A stretch of DNA of 64,000 nt from NCBI RefSeq assembly GCF_934636505.1, contig NZ_CAKUAL010000002.1:1-64000 (forward strand). Direction: 5' to 3'. Below the pieces are notes generated by a model. It had not been told where the DNA came from, searched no databases, and saw only the letters and a program-made list of their open reading frames with translations. Source of the DNA: an uncultured Ellagibacter sp. GTDB lineage: Bacteria > Actinomycetota > Coriobacteriia > Coriobacteriales > Eggerthellaceae. The stretch's first letter is position 1. Each line of letters opens with the position of its first letter. The position numbers and the translations under genes were made by a program. Positions 47,279-55,652 of this stretch are shown here, in pieces.

Positions 47279-47548
47279 ATGAAGTGCGTTATCTCTGTTC
47301 TGGGCAAGGACCGCAGCGGCATCGTCGCGGCGGTGGCGGTGGCGCTTGCGGAATGCGGCGCGAACATCGACGACATCAGCCAGACCATCTTGAACGACAT
47401 CTTCTCGATGACGATGCTCACCACGCTCGATACGGAGAAGGCCGACTTCGACACCGTGCAGGACAAGCTCAAGGCGGTAGGGGAGAATCTCGGCGTGCAG
47501 ATCATCATCCAGCGCGAAGACGTCTTCCAGTACATGTACAAGATTTAG
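47279..47548 (+). CDS. ACT-domain protein, UPF0237-type
   Basis: An 89-residue single ACT domain: MKCVISVLGKDRSGIVAAVA, then ANIDDISQTILNDIFSMTML. ACT domains bind amino acids or other small ligands and this stand-alone family usually acts as a regulator. ATG at 47279 is preferred to 47264 because aaaggtg lies upstream. Homologues commonly lie before a PFL-like gene (DUF711), but here a terminator follows and the next gene is MoeA-like. Confidence 0.9.
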   Translation: MKCVISVLGKDRSGIVAAVAVALAECGANIDDISQTILNDIFSMTMLTTLDTEKADFDTVQDKLKAVGENLGVQIIIQREDVFQYMYKI

Positions 47549-47613
47549 AAAACGACACCTGAGCTGGGGTTCGCTTAGCTTCAACCCACACTACGCCACA
47601 TTGCGGCCATATC

Positions 47614-47650
47614 GCCCGTCGGGAAGATTGATTCTCGGCGGGCTTTCTTT
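47614..47650 (+). terminator. Terminator after the ACT gene
   Basis: The stem gcccgtcgg / tcggcgggc with two G-T pairs is followed by tttcttttc. Confidence 0.75.
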
Positions 47651-47675
47651 TCGCCCGATTCTATTCGTCATTCAC

Positions 47676-47681
47676 TATAAT
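47676..47681 (+). promoter_or_regulatory. Probable -10 box of the MoeA-like gene
   Basis: A perfect tataat 58 bases before the ATG, just after the previous terminator. No good -35. Confidence 0.5.
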
Positions 47682-47738
47682 GGAGCGTACGCGATAATCG
47701 TCGCAAGCTTGTGCTGCGGCACATGAACAGGAGGAACT

Positions 47739-49115
47739 ATGAGAGATCATTCCCAGCATATCCAGCTCTCTCGTGAGCAGGCGGTCTCGTCGATGCTCGA
47801 GGCCATGGATGCGGCACCTGCAGGTTTCGGGTGGGCGAACATCGCCGCGGGCGAGGATTTGCACAGCAGCGAGGTTGCTCGCAAATGCTGCGAGCAGGTG
47901 GCGCTTGCCGATTCGGTGGGGCGCGTGCTCGCCTATGACGTGGTCTCTCGGTGCGACATGCCCTCCGCGCTCACGTGCGCGATGGACTCGATCGCCCTGC
48001 ACTGGTCCGATTTCGAGAACCTCGCGGAAGGCGAGCTGCCCGACACGAGCACATGGGTTCGCGGGGTGGATTGGCAGTTTGCGAACACGGGCGTCGCGAT
48101 GCCCGAAGGGTTCGACACCGCCATCGTCATCGAGCACGTGCAGGTGTCGGAAGACCAGCAGCACGTGACCATCGACGCCGCCCCCTCGAAGCAGGGTGCG
48201 GGCACGCGTCCTGCGGGCTCGACCATGAAGCGCGGCGATGTCCTCGCGACTGCCGGCACGGTCGTGACGCCCGACGTCGCGGCGCGCATGGGAACGGGCG
48301 ACAATGCCGTGGTCCCCGTTGTCCGCAAGCCTCGCGTGGCCTTCATCCCCACGGGTAACGAGCTCGTTCCCGCAGGTATCCCCCTCGACCCGACGCGCGT
48401 CGATCAGTTTGCCGCCCGCGGCCGCAACTTCGAGACGAACAGCATCCTCGTGCGCGCGAAGGTGGAAGCGTGGGGCGGGCAGTTCGTTCCCTTCGACATC
48501 GTGTGCGACGAACGCCCCGAAATCGAGGCCGCCATCAAACGCGCATGCGAGGTCGCCGACATCGTCGTTCTGAATGCGGGCTCCTCGAAGGGCTCGGATG
48601 ACTGGTCGTGCGAGGTCATGGAAGAGATGGGTCGCATGATCTGCCATCAGACGAATCACGGCCCGGGGCATCACAGCTCCTACGCCGTCGTCGACAACGT
48701 GCCCATTGTGGGCATCTCCGGTCCTTCGGGCGGCGCGTCGTTCACCCTTGACTTCTACCTGCGTCCGCTTATGCGCAAGTATTTGGGGCTTGATCCCATC
48801 GTGCCGAAGACGGCGGCCCGCTTGACCGAGGCGTTCCCGGCTCCGAAGCACGGCCCGGGCGCGAAGAACGGCAAACCTGCTGGTGAGGAGCGCCCACGCG
48901 AGCATCCCGACCATGCACCGGGAGAGCCGGAGTTCTTCGGCATCCGCCCTCTCCGCGTGGAGCCGAGCGCCGACGGTGTGCTCGAGGCGACGCCGATTGA
49001 CGGTCGCCCCGGATCGAAGACGGCATGGGGAGCGAACGCTTTCACCATGATGGGCATGGGTCCCGGCATCGAGCCTCCCGCGGCAGGCGACATCATCGAG
49101 GTGGAGTTTCTCTAA
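47739..49115 (+). CDS. MoeA-like molybdopterin-binding protein with altered motifs
   Basis: A 458-residue protein with the MoeA domain plan. The DGYA-type loop reads CAMDSIALHW, the IPTGNELV strand and AGSSKGSDDW (usual GGVSxGDxD) are present, and GISGPSGGAS replaces the usual GLPGNPxS. MoeA inserts molybdate into adenylated molybdopterin. Because the key catalytic motifs differ, this may be a paralogue that binds molybdopterin without full MoeA activity. A linker of about 50 residues rich in Gly/Pro/His precedes the C-terminal domain. A perfect aggagg lies upstream of the ATG. It may serve the same cofactor as the mobBA fusion at 692. Confidence 0.82.
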   Translation: MRDHSQHIQLSREQAVSSMLEAMDAAPAGFGWANIAAGEDLHSSEVARKCCEQVALADSVGRVLAYDVVSRCDMPSALTCAMDSIALHWSDFENLAEGELPDTSTWVRGVDWQFANTGVAMPEGFDTAIVIEHVQVSEDQQHVTIDAAPSKQGAGTRPAGSTMKRGDVLATAGTVVTPDVAARMGTGDNAVVPVVRKPRVAFIPTGNELVPAGIPLDPTRVDQFAARGRNFETNSILVRAKVEAWGGQFVPFDIVCDERPEIEAAIKRACEVADIVVLNAGSSKGSDDWSCEVMEEMGRMICHQTNHGPGHHSSYAVVDNVPIVGISGPSGGASFTLDFYLRPLMRKYLGLDPIVPKTAARLTEAFPAPKHGPGAKNGKPAGEERPREHPDHAPGEPEFFGIRPLRVEPSADGVLEATPIDGRPGSKTAWGANAFTMMGMGPGIEPPAAGDIIEVEFL

Positions 49116-49222
49116 CGCGCCTCGGCGACGCTTTCCCGCGTGGTGTTATACTTTCTTGCAATGATTAGCAGTTTGCAACGGCAACCCGGCGCCCGAGGGG
49201 TGCAGGGAGGAAGGAGCGCGTT

Positions 49223-49651
49223 ATGTCTATGAACAAAGTGCTCGCTGCGGTGGATGCAACTGACGGCGGCCGCAAGGCGTTAGAGCTTGCGATCAGCGTG
49301 ACCGAGAACAACCCTGATGCTGTCATCGACTTGGTGTACGTGGTGCCGATTCCCTTGCTCGACGATTCCCAGATGACGAGCTTCCGCTCCATCTTGGAAA
49401 TGATGATGAACGACGGGAAAACGCTGCTCGAGAGGCTGGCTAGCGCTCACGAGGATGCGGCCGATCGCCTGAACCCGCTGCTCATCACGGGAACGAACCC
49501 CGCTACCGAGATCGTGAAGTTGATCGATCAGGGCGACTACGACCTTGTCGTTATCGGCAACCGCGGGCTTTCGGGCATGAAGGAGTACATGGGAAGCGTC
49601 AGCCACAAGGTGCTGCACGGCTCGTCGGTGCCGGTGCTCATTGCCAAGTAA
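49223..49651 (+). CDS. Universal stress protein, UspA family
   Basis: A 142-residue single USP domain. It starts MSMNKVLAAVDATDGGRKAL and carries the ATP-binding pattern GNRGLSGMKEYMGSVSHKVL (G-x2-G-x9-G-S), so it probably binds ATP. The role is stress tolerance in general; a partner is not evident. The site gggaggaagg precedes the ATG. Confidence 0.93.
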   Translation: MSMNKVLAAVDATDGGRKALELAISVTENNPDAVIDLVYVVPIPLLDDSQMTSFRSILEMMMNDGKTLLERLASAHEDAADRLNPLLITGTNPATEIVKLIDQGDYDLVVIGNRGLSGMKEYMGSVSHKVLHGSSVPVLIAK

Positions 49652-49678
49652 GTCATACTTCGAAACAAGGAGCGTTCT

Positions 49679-50593
49679 GTGAGCGAATCGAAAAGCGAGC
49701 AGGGCGGCATGGAAAAGGAGCGCGTGCGCAAAAACGCGCTCCTTTTGTTCAGCAAGCCGCCGATTCCGGGTTTGGTGAAAACCCGCCTGACCGTGCTGAA
49801 AGACGGTGTGTTCCAGCCTGAGGTTGCCTCGGGGCTCTACCATTGTATGCTCTTCGACGTGGTGGAAATCTGCTGCGCGGCGATGGCCGATTTGGAACGC
49901 GAAAGTGCCGAGCGGGCACGGGAAGCGCTCGCCGCGGGCGAGGAAGCGGTGCGCGATGAGTACGAGATGATCATCTCGACGACGCCCGAAAAGAACGTCG
50001 AGGTGATGCGAAAGCTGTTCTCCGATGCGGGACAATGGCCGCGCGAGCTGGTGTTTCTCTGCGACGAGGGTGCAAGTTTCGACGAACATTACAACCAGGC
50101 GTTCGAGAAGACGTGGGAACGCGGCGCTGATTGCATCCTTTCTATGGGCGCCGATATGCCTGCGCTCACCAAGGCCGATGTGCGCGCAGGGTTCGACGCA
50201 CTCCACAAGCTCGACGGGGTTGTGAGTGGCGGCATTGTGCTCGCTCCCGACCAGGAGATGGGCGTGTCGGTAATCGGTTGGACGCGCGAGACCAACTTCG
50301 ACCATTCGGGCGTGTTCTACAACCAGGAGGGCCTCACGGTGCTTCCCGCCTATATCGACAAGGCGCGAAAGCAGGGGCTCCCTGCGCTTTACCTGCCGCC
50401 TATTCCCGACGTGGACACGATGGCCGACCTCATGCACAACATCACGCTCGTCGAGGCGCTCAACTACTGCGCGCAATACGACGACGTTACGCCGCCGTGG
50501 CGCACGGCCCAGGCGCTCAAGGAGATGGGATGGGATGAAGTGCGCGTTCCCCCCAACGACCTGCACGATCCGCGAGAGGAAATCGACAAATAG
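49679..50593 (+). CDS. GT-A-fold glycosyltransferase-like protein (DUF2064/TIGR04282)
   Basis: A 304-residue protein with LLFSKPPIPGLVKTRLT, which matches the FxKxPxxGxVKTRL start of the DUF2064 family, and SMGADMPALTKADV, which aligns with the GxDxP metal motif. Family members are often next to radical-SAM or seleno-domain genes; none is here. The substrate is unknown. The GTG at 49679 has caaggagc upstream. It lies 27 bases after uspA and is probably cotranscribed. Confidence 0.85.
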   Translation: MSESKSEQGGMEKERVRKNALLLFSKPPIPGLVKTRLTVLKDGVFQPEVASGLYHCMLFDVVEICCAAMADLERESAERAREALAAGEEAVRDEYEMIISTTPEKNVEVMRKLFSDAGQWPRELVFLCDEGASFDEHYNQAFEKTWERGADCILSMGADMPALTKADVRAGFDALHKLDGVVSGGIVLAPDQEMGVSVIGWTRETNFDHSGVFYNQEGLTVLPAYIDKARKQGLPALYLPPIPDVDTMADLMHNITLVEALNYCAQYDDVTPPWRTAQALKEMGWDEVRVPPNDLHDPREEIDK

Positions 50594-50656
50594 AAAAACT
50601 GGGCGGGCGAAGAGTTGTCTCCCGCCTCGCGCAGCGTCGGCCCGTTCCGTCGGCTG

Positions 50657-51493
50657 TTAAGCCGACGGAACCACCAACTCCCAAAACGCAACCGCGCTTG
50701 CCGCGGCGACGTTCAAGGAATCTACTTGGTGGTACATGGGAATCTTCACCGTGTAATCGCAGCGGGCGATGGTGCTTTCTGCCAAGCCGTCGCCTTCCGT
50801 GCCCAGCACGAGCGCAATCTTCTCGCATTCCTTCAGCTTCTCGTCGCGCAAGCTCACCGAGTCGTCGGAAAGCGCGAGCGCTGCCGTGGTGAAGCCGAGC
50901 TCGTGGAGCAAAGGGATGCCGGTTTGCGCCCAATCGTGGGCGTCTTCCCCGATGCGTGCCCAGGGAATCTGAAACACAGTGCCCATCGATACGCGCACCG
51001 CGCGGCGATAGAGCGGGTCGTAACATGCCGGCGTGATCAGCACGGCGTCGACCCCGAGCGCCGCTGCCGAGCGGAAGATGGCCCCGACGTTCGTGTGGTT
51101 CGTGATGTCTTCTAAAACCGCGACAACGCGCGCGCCCTCGCACGCCTCGGCGACGCTTTTCGGGCGCGGTCGGCGAAAGGCCCCCAAGGCGCCGCGCGTC
51201 AGCTCGAATCCGCAGAGTTTCTCAAGTTCATCGTGGGGAGCGACAAACACGGGGATGGCGGGGTCGATCTGTTCGATGCGCTCGACGATGCCCGCCATGG
51301 AGGGCATCCATTTCTCCTCCATGAGCAGCGACAACGGCTGCATTCCCCCTTCGAGGGCGCGCTCGATCACCTTCCTCGACTCGGCGATGAAGATGCCCTT
51401 TTCGGGCTCGAGTTTGTTGCGCAGCTGCGCTTCGGTGAGCCGTGCGTAGGCGTCGAGGCGCTCGTCCTCAAGCGTGTCGATTCTCACAATCAT
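50657..51493 (-). CDS. SpoU/TrmH-family RNA methyltransferase
   Basis: A 278-residue SPOUT enzyme. The N-terminal substrate-binding domain (residues 1-110, EPEKGIFIAESRKVIERALE) resembles that of RlmB/TsnR-type 2'-O-methyltransferases. The catalytic part has NHTNVGAIFRSAAALGVDAV, LVLGTEGDGL and IPMYHQVDSLNVAAASAVA, the three SpoU motifs. The exact RNA target is not evident. It begins six bases after the isochorismatase-like gene and is cotranscribed with it. Confidence 0.92.
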   Translation of the reverse strand: MIVRIDTLEDERLDAYARLTEAQLRNKLEPEKGIFIAESRKVIERALEGGMQPLSLLMEEKWMPSMAGIVERIEQIDPAIPVFVAPHDELEKLCGFELTRGALGAFRRPRPKSVAEACEGARVVAVLEDITNHTNVGAIFRSAAALGVDAVLITPACYDPLYRRAVRVSMGTVFQIPWARIGEDAHDWAQTGIPLLHELGFTTAALALSDDSVSLRDEKLKECEKIALVLGTEGDGLAESTIARCDYTVKIPMYHQVDSLNVAAASAVAFWELVVPSA

Positions 51494-51499
51494 GATGGC

Positions 51500-52339
51500 C
51501 TAAATCCCCCTCGGAGCGCGCATTGCGGGAAGCTCGCGGGCGTCGGACGAAGCGCGCGTCGCGGGCGGTGCGGTCGTGCCCGTCGGCGCCAACGTGCGGG
51601 AACCGAGCGTGCGGGGATGGCGGCCCGACGTGGGGGCGCTGCAGGGAGCGGCCGCACCTGTCGTCCGATCGACTTGGCCTTGCGCGCTGCCGCCTGCGTA
51701 GTACTCTGCCTCGATTGCGCGCGCCGTGTCGCCTGCGATGTCCTGCACCTGGGAGAGCCCCTGCTCGAGGAATTCCGCAACGCTCATGATGTGCGCGCCG
51801 ATATAGGCCATGTCCTCGATGTTCGCGCGCTGCACCTCGGGCGTGCGCGAGGAGGTGGCGTCCTCCAAGATGACGACGTTGTAGTTCAGGGAAAGAGCGT
51901 CGTAGCAGGTCGAGCGCACGCAGTTCGGAGTCGTGGTGCCCGCGAGCACTACGGTGTTTATTCCCTCGTGCGAGAGCACGTCGTCGAGCTGCGTGTCAAA
52001 GAACGCCGAGAAGCGCGGTTTCACCATCACGCGGTCGCCGTCTGCGGGCGTCAGCAGGTCGGGCCAGTTGAGCGAGCTCTCGTCCTCGCTTGCGGGGGAA
52101 AGCGGGCGCCCTCCGTCGCACCATTGCCGATAGCGCACGGGCTCCACGTTCGCGCCGTCGGCGCTGTAGATGCGGCGGATATGGAAGATGCTCATCCCGA
52201 TTGAGCGCGCGAAATCGAGGGCGTGGGCGCATGCCGGCACCGTGTCCGCGGCGCCGGCAACGCATAGGGCGCTTGTGGGGTCGATGAAGCCGTTTTGCAT
52301 GTCTATCAGCAGGAATGCTGCACGTGTTGGTTCTATCAT
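51500..52339 (-). CDS. Isochorismatase-family cysteine hydrolase with an added C-terminal tail
   Basis: A 279-residue protein. The triad is visible as Asp in LLIDMQNGF, Lys in VMVKPRFSAF and Cys in TTPNCVRSTCYDAL. Members include nicotinamidases and N-carbamoylsarcosine amidases; the substrate here is not clear. The last 70 residues (from about GGSAQGQVDRTTG) are low-complexity, rich in Ala, Pro, Thr and Arg, and unlike the compact family. The fold should end near residue 205. It heads a two-gene minus-strand unit with the SpoU gene. Confidence 0.88.
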   Translation of the reverse strand: MIEPTRAAFLLIDMQNGFIDPTSALCVAGAADTVPACAHALDFARSIGMSIFHIRRIYSADGANVEPVRYRQWCDGGRPLSPASEDESSLNWPDLLTPADGDRVMVKPRFSAFFDTQLDDVLSHEGINTVVLAGTTTPNCVRSTCYDALSLNYNVVILEDATSSRTPEVQRANIEDMAYIGAHIMSVAEFLEQGLSQVQDIAGDTARAIEAEYYAGGSAQGQVDRTTGAAAPCSAPTSGRHPRTLGSRTLAPTGTTAPPATRASSDARELPAMRAPRGI

Positions 52340-52519
52340 GGAATCGCTTTCCTTGTGGTCGGTCTTCGTAGTATAGCGCCTTGCGTCCCGGTGATGCCCG
52401 GCGCGAACGCGTGCGGGTTGTTAGGCAGTTTAGCGATTCATCAACGGAATCGGTGACGGTATGGGATTGCATGGGGAATGCGGGTATACTCGTATTCTCA
52501 AGGAAAGAAAAGGGGAACA

Positions 52520-53473
52520 GTGTCACACGAAGACAATGCCGCCGAATCGGGCGCCCAGATACCTGACGGCGCACTCGACCGATACGGAAATCCGACAGAC
52601 CATCCAGCATTTAACCAGTTCGTCGCCACGATTTCGGCCCTCCGGGCCCCGGACGGCTGTCCATGGGATCGCGAGCAGACGCACGCATCAATCTCCCACA
52701 ACATGATAGAGGAAGCCTACGAGGCCGTTTGCGCGATCGAGGAAGAGGACGTCGCCCACCTGCGCGAAGAGCTCGGCGACGTGCTTTTGCAGGTGGTGCT
52801 CCAAAGCCAGATCGCCGCCGATGCAGGGGAGTTCTCAATCGACGACGTGTGCGCCGATGTGAACGCGAAGATGGTGCGCCGCCATCCGCATGTATTCGGC
52901 GGTCTCGAGGCCTCCAACGCGAGCGAGGTACTCGATGTGTGGGACCAGGTGAAACTTGCGGAGCGGCAGGCGACAGGCGACGCCGACGGCTCGGGCGCAG
53001 GTGAGCCCGAGGGCCTGCTCGGCGGTGTGCCGCGCACCTTCCCCGCGCTCATGGAGGCGCAGAAGATTTCCCGCAAGGCTGCCGCCGTGGGCTTCGAATG
53101 GGATTCCATCGAGGACGTGTGGGACAAGGTTGCCGAGGAGAAATCCGAGCTCATCGAGGCGTATGCCGCTGCTCCGCATGCTGCAAACGGCAAGATCGAC
53201 ACCTCCGTGGCGGGCGAGTTCGGCCTTGACGAAAAGGAGGCGGCTCGTCGCGCCGAAGCGGCGGAGATGGAGTTCGGCGATGTGCTTTTCGCGCTGGTCA
53301 ACGCGGGCAGACGCATGGGGATCGACGCCGAAAGCGCCCTTCGCGCCTCGAACGCGAAGTTCCGCGCCCGTTGGGCAGCGATGGAGGAAATAGCCTCCGA
53401 ACAGGGGAAACGTATGCAAGATTTCTCGATCTCGGAGCAAAATGAGCTCTGGGGCGAAGTGAAGGGGAGATAA
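52520..53473 (+). CDS. mazG: Nucleoside triphosphate pyrophosphohydrolase MazG
   Basis: A 317-residue protein with the MazG start LRAPDGCPWDREQTHASI and the metal-binding EEAYEAVCAIEEEDVAHLREELGD (ExxE and ExxD). A second, weaker MazG half follows (EEKSELIEAY, EMEFGDVLFALVN). MazG hydrolyses dNTPs and modulates alarmone levels. The GTG at 52520 follows aagggga; the frame is open further upstream to ATG 52478, which overlaps a tatact. It lies one base before the alarmone synthetase gene. Confidence 0.92.
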   Translation: MSHEDNAAESGAQIPDGALDRYGNPTDHPAFNQFVATISALRAPDGCPWDREQTHASISHNMIEEAYEAVCAIEEEDVAHLREELGDVLLQVVLQSQIAADAGEFSIDDVCADVNAKMVRRHPHVFGGLEASNASEVLDVWDQVKLAERQATGDADGSGAGEPEGLLGGVPRTFPALMEAQKISRKAAAVGFEWDSIEDVWDKVAEEKSELIEAYAAAPHAANGKIDTSVAGEFGLDEKEAARRAEAAEMEFGDVLFALVNAGRRMGIDAESALRASNAKFRARWAAMEEIASEQGKRMQDFSISEQNELWGEVKGR

Positions 53474-53474
53474 G

Positions 53475-54182
53475 ATGACGAGCGCCGCGCAGCTTTTGAG
53501 TGAGCAGGACCACAGGGACACGTGGTCGCTTACTATTGGCAAGGACATGTCGGATGAGGACATCGAGTTCGTGCGTGAGGCGGGAGCGAAGCTTCGCGAG
53601 CTGAGCCAGCGCTACCGCGCCGCGCTGCGCGAGATGGTCGTCCGCTTCGAAATTCTCGACCAGGACCTGAACCTGCGCAAAGACCGCACGCCCATCCATC
53701 ATGTTGAGTCGCGCGTAAAGACCCCCGAGAGCATCATCGAGAAGATCGGCCGCTACGGCAAGGAGCGCACGCTCGAGAACATCGAGAAGTACATCATGGA
53801 CATCGCGGGCATCCGCGTGATCTGCTCCTATATCAGCGACGTGTACAACCTGTTCGACCTGCTGCAACGTCAGGACGACCTGGAAATCGTCACGGTCAAG
53901 GACTATATCGCCAACCCCAAGCCCAACGGGTACCGCAGCTTGCACGTGATTGTTCGCATTCCCGTGTACTTCCTCGATTCCAAGCAGATGGTGCCGGTCG
54001 AAATTCAGCTGCGAACCGTCGCCATGGACTTCTGGGCGAGCCTCGAGCACGACCTGAAGTACAAGGCGAAGCGCGAGATCGAGGGCATCGATTCCTACGG
54101 CGAGCTGAAGGATTGCAGCCGCATCATCGAGGACGTCGAAGCGCGCATGCAGATCCTCGCACGGGCGCTCGACTCCGAGTAG
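53475..54182 (+). CDS. Small alarmone synthetase (RelQ/YjbM-like GTP pyrophosphokinase)
   Basis: A 235-residue single-domain synthetase. DIAGIRVICSYISDVY, NPKPNGYRSLHV and VEIQLRTVAMDFWASLEHDLKYK are the synthetase hallmarks. There is no HD hydrolase domain, so it makes but does not degrade (p)ppGpp. It starts one base after mazG; MazG can lower the same nucleotides, so the pairing is plausible functionally. A strong gaagggga site precedes the ATG. Confidence 0.95.
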   Translation: MTSAAQLLSEQDHRDTWSLTIGKDMSDEDIEFVREAGAKLRELSQRYRAALREMVVRFEILDQDLNLRKDRTPIHHVESRVKTPESIIEKIGRYGKERTLENIEKYIMDIAGIRVICSYISDVYNLFDLLQRQDDLEIVTVKDYIANPKPNGYRSLHVIVRIPVYFLDSKQMVPVEIQLRTVAMDFWASLEHDLKYKAKREIEGIDSYGELKDCSRIIEDVEARMQILARALDSE

Positions 54183-54228
54183 CAGGGGGCATTTCTCCGC
54201 GCGGTTGCCGCGTTCCTGCGGTTCTTTC

Positions 54229-54288
54229 TTGACTTGAAGCGAGCTTGAGGTTTTATCATGGGTGCATCACAGAGAGAGGAGCACCCAT
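54229..54288 (+). promoter_or_regulatory. Promoter with a palindrome that includes the start codon
   Basis: The boxes ttgact (54229-54234) and tatcat (54254-54259) have a 19-bp spacer. The sequence atgggtgc (54258-54265) is repeated inverted as gcacccat (54281-54288), so the ribosome site lies in the loop and the start codon in the right arm. Confidence 0.5.
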
Positions 54289-55411
54289 GAACTCAGATTT
54301 CGCCCGCGTGTCGAAGCTTGGCTTCGGCTGCATGCGCCTGCCCCAGACCGACCCGAAAGATCCCACCGCAATCGATATCGAGCACGTCAAACAGATGGTC
54401 GATGCCTACTTGGCCGGCGGCGGGAACTACTTCGACACCGCGTTCGTCTACCATAACGGCGCATCCGAGAAGGCCCTCGGGGAAGCGCTCGTCGCGCGCC
54501 ACCCGCGCGAGTCCTACACCATCGCCACGAAATGCCTTGCCTGGGCATGCCCCGACGAGAAGACGGCGAAGTCGAATCTGCCCACGTCACTTGAGCGGTT
54601 GGGAACCGACTACATCGATTTCTACCTGCTCCACAACGTGGGCGGAAAGCGTACGAAGGTTTTCGACGATTGGGGGATGTGGGACTTCGCGCAGAAGGCC
54701 AAGCAGGACGGCCTGATCCGCCACGTCGGCTTCTCCATGCACGATGGCCCCGAGACGCTCGATCGCATACTCACCGACCACCCCGAGATGGAGTTCGTGC
54801 AGCTGCAGGTGAACTACCTTGATTGGGAAAGCCCGGTTGTGCAATCGCGCCGCTGCATGGAAGTGGCAGCCGAGCACGGTGTCCCCGTCATCATCATGGA
54901 GCCCGCCCGCGGCGGAATGCTCGTCAACCTGGTCGATCGCGTTGCGGCGCCGCTTGTTGCCTGCAGCCCCGAGAAGAGCCTCGCGTCGTGGGCGTACCGC
55001 TTCTGCTACAACCTGCCGGGCGTGCTCACGGTGCTCTCCGGCATGTCGACTATCGACCAGGTTCGCCAGAACATCGCTGACTTCAAGGCGAGCGAGCCGT
55101 TTTCCCAAGCAGAGACTGAAGCGCTTGCCCAGACGCGCGAAATCCTCGAATCGATTGCGGCGATTCCATGCACGAACTGCCGCTACTGCGTGAAGGGGTG
55201 CCCGCAGGAGGTCGCCATTCCTGAAATCATGGGGCTTTTGAACCTCGAGGCGCAGGTCGAAAACAACAAGTTCGTGAGCGATCTGTACAGCTGGCAGGCG
55301 AAGCCCGGTCGCGCGTCCGACTGCATCGAGTGCGGACTGTGCGAGTCGATGTGCCCGCAGCAGATTGGCATCATCGAGAACCTGAAGACCGCCGTCGAGC
55401 ATTTCGAGTAA
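54287..55411 (+). CDS. Aldo/keto reductase with C-terminal 4Fe-4S region
   Basis: A 374-residue protein. The N-terminal three-quarters form an AKR barrel: LGFGCMRLPQ, YFDTAFVYHNGASEKALGEA (catalytic Asp and Tyr), and HVGFSMHDGP. The C-terminal part has CTNCRYCVKGCPQEVAIPEI and CIECGLCESMCPQQIGI, two 4Fe-4S motifs with Pro. This architecture is found in anaerobes, but its substrate is not established. ATG at 54287 has gagaggagc upstream. Confidence 0.9.
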   Translation: MNSDFARVSKLGFGCMRLPQTDPKDPTAIDIEHVKQMVDAYLAGGGNYFDTAFVYHNGASEKALGEALVARHPRESYTIATKCLAWACPDEKTAKSNLPTSLERLGTDYIDFYLLHNVGGKRTKVFDDWGMWDFAQKAKQDGLIRHVGFSMHDGPETLDRILTDHPEMEFVQLQVNYLDWESPVVQSRRCMEVAAEHGVPVIIMEPARGGMLVNLVDRVAAPLVACSPEKSLASWAYRFCYNLPGVLTVLSGMSTIDQVRQNIADFKASEPFSQAETEALAQTREILESIAAIPCTNCRYCVKGCPQEVAIPEIMGLLNLEAQVENNKFVSDLYSWQAKPGRASDCIECGLCESMCPQQIGIIENLKTAVEHFE

Positions 55412-55431
55412 GGTCGAGCGGGCTTTGGGGC

Positions 55432-55494
55432 GCGTGCGGCGGACCCGGGCGAGCGTGCGGCGGGTTCGGGCGAGCGTATGGCGGGCCCAGGCTG
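55432..55494. repeat. Three-copy 21-bp tandem repeat
   Basis: Units starting gcgtgcggcgg repeat at 55432, 55453 and 55474 with a few substitutions. It lies just after the aldo/keto reductase stop. No terminator is obvious there. Confidence 0.6.
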
Positions 55495-55652
55495 CACTCC
55501 CGGCTGCGCGAAGCGTCGCCGCACCCCGATTATTCACGCCTGTAACAAAGATGTAACAGCATCTGGCCTTTTCTTGTTCGACAAAGCCCTTGCGAGCCTT
55601 TATAGTGAACGAGATATCTCATCTTGCTTTTAATATGGAAAGGGGAAGGAAG

